NCBI RefSeq assembly: GCF_000429945.1
Contig: NZ_KE386994.1
Coordinates: 116,394-180,393 of the forward strand
Length of the DNA: 64,000 nucleotides
From: Desulfogranum japonicum DSM 18378
GTDB taxonomy: Bacteria; Desulfobacterota; Desulfobulbia; Desulfobulbales; Desulfobulbaceae
Direction: 5' to 3'
Under the pieces are notes generated by a model, which was given only the letters and a program-made list of their open reading frames with translations, had not been told where the DNA came from and did not search any database. This document shows positions 59,207 to 64,000 of this stretch, in pieces. A program made the position numbers and the translations under genes. Position 1 is the stretch's first letter. Every line of letters begins with the position of its first letter.

Positions 59207-60958
59207 TCAAAGTTCTTTTTCAATTCCTGTGGGGGCTTTAAGATAACGGATATGCATACTGCTGCCAGCCTTCTTTTTTGCTTCATGTTTTGCCAGAGAT
59301 GCTTCTCCCGGGAGGTCGATGGAGTAATAATCAAGGCTTTGCGGCACTACAACCGCACCGACGGAAAGAGACATAATGGCGTATTGTTGTCTCTTGCCGT
59401 TTCGATCGCATGCGTCCAATGTGTCTCCTTGATGCCCCTCGTAATAGCTTGAAATAGATTTGTCAAAAAGAGTGAGAATATTTTCTACTTTTGATCGCCA
59501 GTCAACTGACCGGAAGATAAGTATAAAATCGTCACCACCCACATGGCCGACAAAGTCAATTTTTTCATCGCTATTCGACACCAGAAGATCGGAAACAAAT
59601 CGTATCACTTTGTCACCCCTGGCAAATCCGAAAAAATCGTTAAATGGTTTGAAATTATCCAGGTCAAAATAACAGACTACATATGGCTCGTTCTTGTTGG
59701 AAATATATTGCAAATGTTCCTGAATCGGCACATTTCCCGGCAAAAGAGTAAGGGGATTTGCATAACGTGCCTGTATGATTCGTAATTTGGTAATTTCGTG
59801 TAAAAGGTCTATTAATTTGCCTTTGCCAAGGAGTTTGCCGTTGTCCAAAATGATGAATTCATCTGTGTATGTGTTCAGAGCTGTTGTCAGGCGGTAACTA
59901 ACCTCTTCAAGGGGAAGGTGTTTTTCGACCTGAAGGGTGTTTCGATTGATAAACTTGGCAATGGGTTGTTTGCCATACAGATCTTTTCCGTACATACTGG
60001 CATATATGTTCATGAAGTCACTGCGAAGAACCATGCCGAGCACATCATTGTTTTGCAGGATAACAACAGATTCCAATTCAGGTGCACCGGTAAAGATATC
60101 TCCCACTGAATATACATTAACAGTGGCCTGAACAGGAAACGCCGGTTTAGCTAGTTCTTCAATGGTCATTTTTTCGAATGAACCAGCAGTGCGTCTGTCC
60201 CGGCGGAAAATTTTTGGAGCAATGGATTTGGGTGGAACTCTGGCTGGACGACAGAAATAATATCCCTGTGCCATTTCTGCACCGATTTTTCGAATAGTTT
60301 TGTATTCTTCCAGGCCTTCAACACCTTCTATGATAACTCGTATACCCAGGTCATGGGTATGTTTTAGAACTGTTGATATGAATCGTTGTTTTTGACGATC
60401 TTCATCGATTCCTGCAATAACGTCTCTATCAATTTTAACAATATCAGGCCGCGTTTCAGACCAGAGTAATGCTTGAGAATATCCATCACCCAGATCATCC
60501 AGTGCTATAGCAAATCCACTTCGGCGATAATGTTCCATGGTCTGTCTGATAAGCATTACATCGTCAATGGGATACGTTGCGGTAAGTTCGATGATAATGC
60601 GACTGGGATCAAGTCCTGCTTCACGTGCCGCGTCAAGCGTTGTTTTTTTTTCGGATTCCCTGTTGAGTATGGTGGCCGGATGGGTATTGAGAAAAAGAAA
60701 GCCAGGTAAAAGCATGTTTGAAAACTGTTCAAACACCAGTTGACGGGTGAGGTTGTAAATGTCTGACAACATTCCAGAATGCTGAGCAATTTCAAACAAG
60801 CGTGTCGGTGAATGAAAAAGGGTTCCAACCGGTCCTCGGATAAGACCTTCGTATCCATATATATTTCTTTGTTGCAGATGAACAATTGGCTGGAACGTAA
60901 CTGTTATTTGCTGATGTTCTATGATTTCAGCTAATTCTTTCTGAAGTGATCTGCTCAT
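59207..60958 (-). CDS. EAL-CBS-GGDEF protein (c-di-GMP turnover)
   Basis: This 583-residue cytosolic protein has an N-terminal EAL domain (about 15-245) with EGLIRGP, IIELTATYPI, ALDDLGDGYS, DIVKIDRDVI and EGVEGLEEY, so phosphodiesterase residues look intact. A CBS-like pair follows (about 270-390). The C-terminal GGDEF domain has the site GGDDF, with Asp replacing the catalytic Glu position, so cyclase activity may be weak or lost. It may act as a nucleotide-gated c-di-GMP phosphodiesterase. The 845-bp region upstream of its start holds the GGA-rich hairpins. Confidence 0.92.
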   Translation of the reverse strand: MSRSLQKELAEIIEHQQITVTFQPIVHLQQRNIYGYEGLIRGPVGTLFHSPTRLFEIAQHSGMLSDIYNLTRQLVFEQFSNMLLPGFLFLNTHPATILNRESEKKTTLDAAREAGLDPSRIIIELTATYPIDDVMLIRQTMEHYRRSGFAIALDDLGDGYSQALLWSETRPDIVKIDRDVIAGIDEDRQKQRFISTVLKHTHDLGIRVIIEGVEGLEEYKTIRKIGAEMAQGYYFCRPARVPPKSIAPKIFRRDRRTAGSFEKMTIEELAKPAFPVQATVNVYSVGDIFTGAPELESVVILQNNDVLGMVLRSDFMNIYASMYGKDLYGKQPIAKFINRNTLQVEKHLPLEEVSYRLTTALNTYTDEFIILDNGKLLGKGKLIDLLHEITKLRIIQARYANPLTLLPGNVPIQEHLQYISNKNEPYVVCYFDLDNFKPFNDFFGFARGDKVIRFVSDLLVSNSDEKIDFVGHVGGDDFILIFRSVDWRSKVENILTLFDKSISSYYEGHQGDTLDACDRNGKRQQYAIMSLSVGAVVVPQSLDYYSIDLPGEASLAKHEAKKKAGSSMHIRYLKAPTGIEKEL

Positions 60959-61027
60959 GTGTATATCTTGAAATACCTCTCTCCAAATGCAGTAGGGTCA
61001 TTGGCACATCTATATTTATCTCGTTAG

Positions 61028-61057
61028 TTGGATGTTAGCAAAATGTTAATTTATATT
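61028..61057 (+). promoter_or_regulatory. Putative sigma70 promoter of the GGA-rich RNA
   Basis: TTGGAT (61028-61033), an 18-nt spacer and TATATT (61052-61057) would start a transcript near 61064. That is directly at the GGAGC that begins the first hairpin system. No coding gene follows on this strand. Confidence 0.45.
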
Positions 61058-61063
61058 TTTGCT

Positions 61064-61308
61064 TGGAGCTGGAGAGGAGGGGTGCTCCGCCAGTGAAGGG
61101 GATAGGAAGGGGGGGCTGGCGGAGCACTGTACAGGGAGTACGTATCCTGCAGGACTCAGGATGTATACAGAATACCCGGTGTTTGTTCAGGATTTGTTAT
61201 TATACTGTTCAGTTTTATTGATTTATTGGCGTGTTGATGTATATTTTGGTCGCCATCGGGATAGGGGACAGGTAATAGCTTGAGAAAACAGAGTTTGTTC
61301 GATTTTTT
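61064..61308 (+). ncRNA. Candidate CsrB/RsmZ-like small RNA, unit 1
   Basis: GTGCTCCGCCAG (61082-61093) and CTGGCGGAGCAC (61116-61127) form a perfect 12-bp stem with a purine loop containing GGGGATAGGAAGGG. GTAC-AGGGA-GTAC (61129-61141) is a small hairpin exposing AGGGA, and ATCCTG-CAGGACT-CAGGAT (61144-61162) exposes AGGA. These resemble CsrA/RsmA sites (consensus RUACARGGAUGU). A 10-bp, AT-rich hairpin at 61280-61302 followed by TTTTTT is a possible terminator. Strand and function are inferred. Confidence 0.5.
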
Positions 61309-61321
61309 ATATAGTCTGATA

Positions 61322-61447
61322 GGGGCAACCCTGAGAGGGTGCCCCGCCAAAAGAGGTGGAAGGGAGAGGATGGTAATTGGCGGGGCATGACAGAACTGTG
61401 AAGAATTCTTCCAATATTGGGGGGGGAAGGAAGAAAGGTTCACCTTT
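61322..61447 (+). ncRNA. Candidate CsrB/RsmZ-like small RNA, unit 2
   Basis: TGCCCCGCCAA (61340-61350) and TTGGCGGGGCA (61377-61387) form a perfect 11-bp stem; its loop contains GGTGGAAGGGAGAGGATGG with three GGA motifs. An upstream GGGGCA (61322-61327) can pair with the same TGCCCC in an alternative hairpin, as GGAGC does in unit 1. Compared with unit 1, two base pairs have changed on both sides, which supports a selected RNA fold. A further purine-rich stretch (GGGGAAGGAAG) follows. Confidence 0.5.
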
Positions 61448-61803
61448 GTTTAGGATTTTTGTCGATTTCGATCAATTATCCTGATATAGATAATGTCAGA
61501 TCTGCCAAGGAAAAGCAAGAAAAAAATTGATGTGTTCCATATATTTTTTTTATATTAAGTGCGCGTTGTGATTTGTTCCTGATCCATTGGTCGTAATTGT
61601 CCGCCTGTTCCCTCCCTGGAGTTTCCTTATTGTCTTTTATTCGCAAGTATAAAATCTGGAAGACAAAAAACAAACCCTTATCTCCCCCCCAGAAGCAGGG
61701 TAACCTGCATTGGGGGGCGCTTTTGATGTATTCTAAGTCTGTGAGATTCCCAGAGGGGAAGGACTCAGAGTAAGGGGGAAAAGTGATTTGCCACAGATTT
61801 TTT

Positions 61804-62772
61804 TTACAGGCTACAGTGCAGTTCATAAGAGGGCTGTCGACCATATCCATGTATTGTGACAGTATATTGAGATGGATTGCCATTGCTTACTTCAATCAAC
61901 GAAAATTGGTTGTCAGCTTTTTTATCATAGCCGTCTGAGGAACTGGTTTCCAGCCAGCTACGGGTATCGCTCACTCCAACATTGCCGTGCAGCACTATAT
62001 AATGAATGCCTTTAATATTGGAATAACCTCCCTGGTGATCATGGCCGGAGAATACCGCCAGCACTTGGCCGTCATCCTCGAAAATTTTTCGGATTTGAGA
62101 AGCGTTTTTTATGTTGTGATCCTGTTCATCAACCCTATCCATGGTTTGGTGGGTAAAGACAATTGTTGGCAGGTTGCTAGCTTTTAAATCGTTTTTGAGC
62201 CATTCCGTCTCCTGTTCAGGAATAAAGGCATCCTTCCAGGTCCAGAATGTATCTTCAGGGGTATTCATGTCAAAAGCCCGATGAGGAGCAGTATTTGTAT
62301 ACCCTGCATCAAGTACGATAAAATGAACTCCGCCTGCATCCCAGGAGTAGTAGGTTTGCCCCTTGTCTATGCCTTGATTGGTGATGGAAGAAAGAAAAAG
62401 TTCACGGGTAACATTGTCAAATTCATGGTTCCCCAATACATGATAAGCTGGACCACTGAAGGATGTGAATTGTTTCTCAAGTTCCTGCAGATTTTGTTGC
62501 GGATCTTTCTGCTCAGCCAGGGTGTCCACAAAATCTCCCAACTCGACAATGAATTTTGCCTTGTCTGCCTCCATTGTCTTAATGAATATATGTCCCTTAT
62601 CCAGAGATGCAGAATATTTTCTTGTTGCTGTATCTGGCTTGTTTGTGTGATGCATGTCGGTGATAATACCAAAACGTACCAGTGGGGTATTTTGTGCATG
62701 AGAGCTGTTAGTCATCGTTACAGTCATTAAAAGAGCAGCAGCCATTGGGGCAGCTATTTTTAAGTGATTCAT
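61804..62772 (-). CDS. Secreted calcineurin-like metallophosphoesterase
   Basis: I start at ATG 62772, which has AGGGTG upstream and a signal peptide (residues 1-26, ending SHA); a longer frame begins in a repeat and is spurious. The 322-residue protein has the metallophosphoesterase metal-site series: ITDMHH, ELGDFVD, LGNHEFD, FTHQ and FSGHDHQGG. It probably hydrolyses phosphate esters in the periplasm; the substrate is unknown. It may belong with the upstream alkaline phosphatase functionally, but not in an operon. Confidence 0.92.
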   Translation of the reverse strand: MNHLKIAAPMAAALLMTVTMTNSSHAQNTPLVRFGIITDMHHTNKPDTATRKYSASLDKGHIFIKTMEADKAKFIVELGDFVDTLAEQKDPQQNLQELEKQFTSFSGPAYHVLGNHEFDNVTRELFLSSITNQGIDKGQTYYSWDAGGVHFIVLDAGYTNTAPHRAFDMNTPEDTFWTWKDAFIPEQETEWLKNDLKASNLPTIVFTHQTMDRVDEQDHNIKNASQIRKIFEDDGQVLAVFSGHDHQGGYSNIKGIHYIVLHGNVGVSDTRSWLETSSSDGYDKKADNQFSLIEVSNGNPSQYTVTIHGYGRQPSYELHCSL

Positions 62773-63220
62773 TTTGGGCACCCTGTAATAGTATGGGAAA
62801 AGGAAAGATGATGTCTGCCCATTAATGAGGATTTTTTGATCAAGTTTAAGGCATGCAATACATTTTACCGCAGACATATACTTGATATCGGAATCTACGC
62901 TTACCTTCGAGGGTACAATTTTGAGCATACGCAAAAAATAGGTAGGTAATCGAGGAACGAAACTCCGAAAAGACCTTTTATGGACAGGCACAAGTTAAGT
63001 TGTAACCATTTACCGGCCTAACTTATGCCCTGTTTATGTTATGGAGCTGTTGGTTTTTAGCTAGAAAAACATGATTTTATGATATTCGTCAGGTTAACGA
63101 CACTATTTGGTCAGGCGATGCATTTGTTGATTGTCCTGCCGGACATTGGTTGAAGCTCAGAATCCCTTTACCTCCATCCCTTGCAGCTACTACACAATAT
63201 ACATGAGGAAGAAATACGTG
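62773..63220. other. 448-bp gap between metallophosphoesterase and peptidase genes
   Basis: No gene is supported. The stretch holds the metallophosphoesterase leader and copy 4 of the ATTTATGGACAG motif (62977-62987) with flank GGTAATCGAGGAACGAAACT. Confidence 0.4.
62977..62990 (+). repeat. ATTTATGGACAG motif, copy 4 (TTTATGGACAGGCA)
   Basis: TTTATGGACAGGCA matches the copy at 9766 in 11 of the 12 core bases and shares a similar AGGTAAxCGA flank 30-40 bp upstream. Its reverse complement creates a false ATG-preceded N-terminus for the metallophosphoesterase. Confidence 0.5.
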
Positions 63221-64000
63221 CTAAATCTGATTATCTGGTAATCGCTCAATATTGGCAACAGCACGAAGTTTATTCTGGTTCAGCTCGCCGAGTGTTATCC
63301 GGAGGGATTCTCCGTTTCTATGGGCTAGTTTAAACCAGTTGCGAATTTCATCCTCAAGAACTTCTTCGCCCACACCTCTGGTTAGGCCTGGCTTGTTTAC
63401 GGCATTATCCAGTCTGCCTGAGTTTATGAAGGTCCAACGATCTTTCTGGCTGGATATTATACCTGTGTGTCCTTTTGTCTGGGTTGAGAAGGAAAGTATC
63501 TGGCCGTTATGTAGAAGTGGTTTCAGCTCTCTGTATAACTCTGAAGCATTATTGTGCCAGTTCGTATTGTTTGTATATTTTTTAGATAAAACCGTTGATC
63601 CGGCTACCTCAACAATGCCCTCGCCATTAAGATAGGCATTGGCAGCCATTCCCCGGTCAAGCGCCATACTTGTTAGTTTTGAGTAGAGGCCATTGGGGCC
63701 ACCATAGGGGATATCCAGTTTTTTCAATCCATTGACAAGAAGTTCGTAACAGTTGATTTCTTTATACGATGTTCCTAAATATGGTTGTACTGCCTGGCTG
63801 AGGTCTGCGGCTGGTACAGAGTCAGTCGTAATTTTTCTGCTCGTTGAGTTATGTATTGGATATGTAGTCTTCTGTGTCGTGACCTCTGCAGGAGTTGTGC
63901 GTGTGGTATTATGCCATGAAACTTCTAAAGTTACCGGATTGAGAAAAATTTCAGAGCCCTTTTGTACGCTATGAAAAGGTTTGTTCCCGTTTACCTCTTG
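63221..64000 (-). CDS. Probable NlpC/P60-like cysteine peptidase (5' part outside window)
   Basis: The frame is open from base 64000 on the minus strand without any stop, so it starts outside the window; 259 residues are visible. A Thr-rich, low-complexity N-terminal linker leads into a papain-like fold with EINCYELLVNGL (candidate catalytic Cys), KGHTGIIS (candidate His) and WTFINSGRLDN. The motifs resemble NlpC/P60-like or CHAP-type peptidases. It probably acts on peptidoglycan, but the family assignment is tentative. Confidence 0.65.
   Translation of the reverse strand, partial: QEVNGNKPFHSVQKGSEIFLNPVTLEVSWHNTTRTTPAEVTTQKTTYPIHNSTSRKITTDSVPAADLSQAVQPYLGTSYKEINCYELLVNGLKKLDIPYGGPNGLYSKLTSMALDRGMAANAYLNGEGIVEVAGSTVLSKKYTNNTNWHNNASELYRELKPLLHNGQILSFSTQTKGHTGIISSQKDRWTFINSGRLDNAVNKPGLTRGVGEEVLEDEIRNWFKLAHRNGESLRITLGELNQNKLRAVANIERLPDNQI

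Larger units (their letters stand above)
60959..61803. other. 845-bp intergenic region with structured, GGA-rich RNA candidates
   Basis: This gap lies between the starts and stops of two minus-strand genes and has no coding frame I trust. On the plus strand it holds a promoter-like pair (61028 and 61052), two covarying hairpins (61082-61127; 61340-61387), small AGGGA and AGGA hairpins and more purine-rich structure up to 61790. Details are in the two RNA entries and the findings. Confidence 0.6.

Noticed and set aside
61476-61883. 135-codon minus frame overlapping the metallophosphoesterase 3' end
   Set aside because: It overlaps a well-supported gene in another frame, and its remainder runs through the structured intergenic region.
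62773-62991. 73-residue N-terminal extension of the metallophosphoesterase
   Set aside because: It begins in the TTTATGGACAG repeat and would place a signal peptide internally. ATG 62772 has an SD and a proper signal peptide.

Overview
The window looks like a chromosomal segment of a Gram-negative, outer-membrane-bearing bacterium. The best fit is Desulfobacterota, near Desulfobulbales or Desulfocapsa-type organisms. The evidence is a rubredoxin, an Mla/MCE lipid-transport operon, lipopolysaccharide-type glycosyltransferases and an LptF/G permease, a rplU-rpmA-obgE-proB-proA-nadD block, and a hybrid kinase next to a GGDEF response regulator. The placement is inferred from gene content only. 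I saw no rRNA, tRNA, CRISPR array, transposase or phage genes.

Layout. 1-2797: the end of one and all of another half-transporter of a heterodimeric ABC exporter. 3378-5387: a small lipoprotein, and a Ycf46-type AAA ATPase pointing left. 5547-14842: the most unusual block, eight co-oriented genes. They encode two proteins that fuse a periplasmic solute-binding domain to an OmpA peptidoglycan-binding domain, a membrane-anchored VWA protein, a membrane coiled-coil protein, a TelA-family protein, and a complete nitrate/taurine/urea-type ABC importer. I read it as one envelope-spanning system. 15118-21709 (minus): metal ABC transporter genes followed by an MCE lipid-transport operon that also carries pqiC, a DUF3124 gene and an amino-acid-type binding lipoprotein. 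21925-33790: rubredoxin, then rplU, rpmA, obgE, proB, proA, nadD, a large EndoQ-UvrD fusion, a hybrid histidine kinase and a REC-PAS-GGDEF regulator. 34146-46093 (mostly minus): CBS protein, NAD(P)HX repair enzyme, and envelope genes (GT39, PAP2 phosphatase, GT9, flippase-like protein, LptF/G permease with an extra zinc-binding-like tail, M23 peptidase), ending with ribonuclease G. 46750-51257 (plus): GT2, a spore-photoproduct-lyase-like radical SAM protein, ssb, and an isolated AT-rich radical SAM gene. 51513-64000 (minus): RluA pseudouridine synthase, two ABC-F ATPases, YibE/F, alkaline phosphatase, an EAL-CBS-GGDEF protein, a metallophosphoesterase and the 3' part of a probable NlpC/P60-like cysteine peptidase.

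Non-coding content is notable. A MITE-like imperfect palindrome of about 160 bp occurs in four good copies (14841, 34671, 49480, 58919) and one decayed copy (38210). A separate 11-12 bp motif, ATTTATGGACAG, recurs upstream of genes. The 845-bp gap at 60959-61803 holds two tandem, covarying GC-rich hairpins with GGA-rich purine loops plus small hairpins presenting AGGGA or AGGA. This looks like a CsrB/RsmZ-type regulatory RNA locus next to a c-di-GMP gene.
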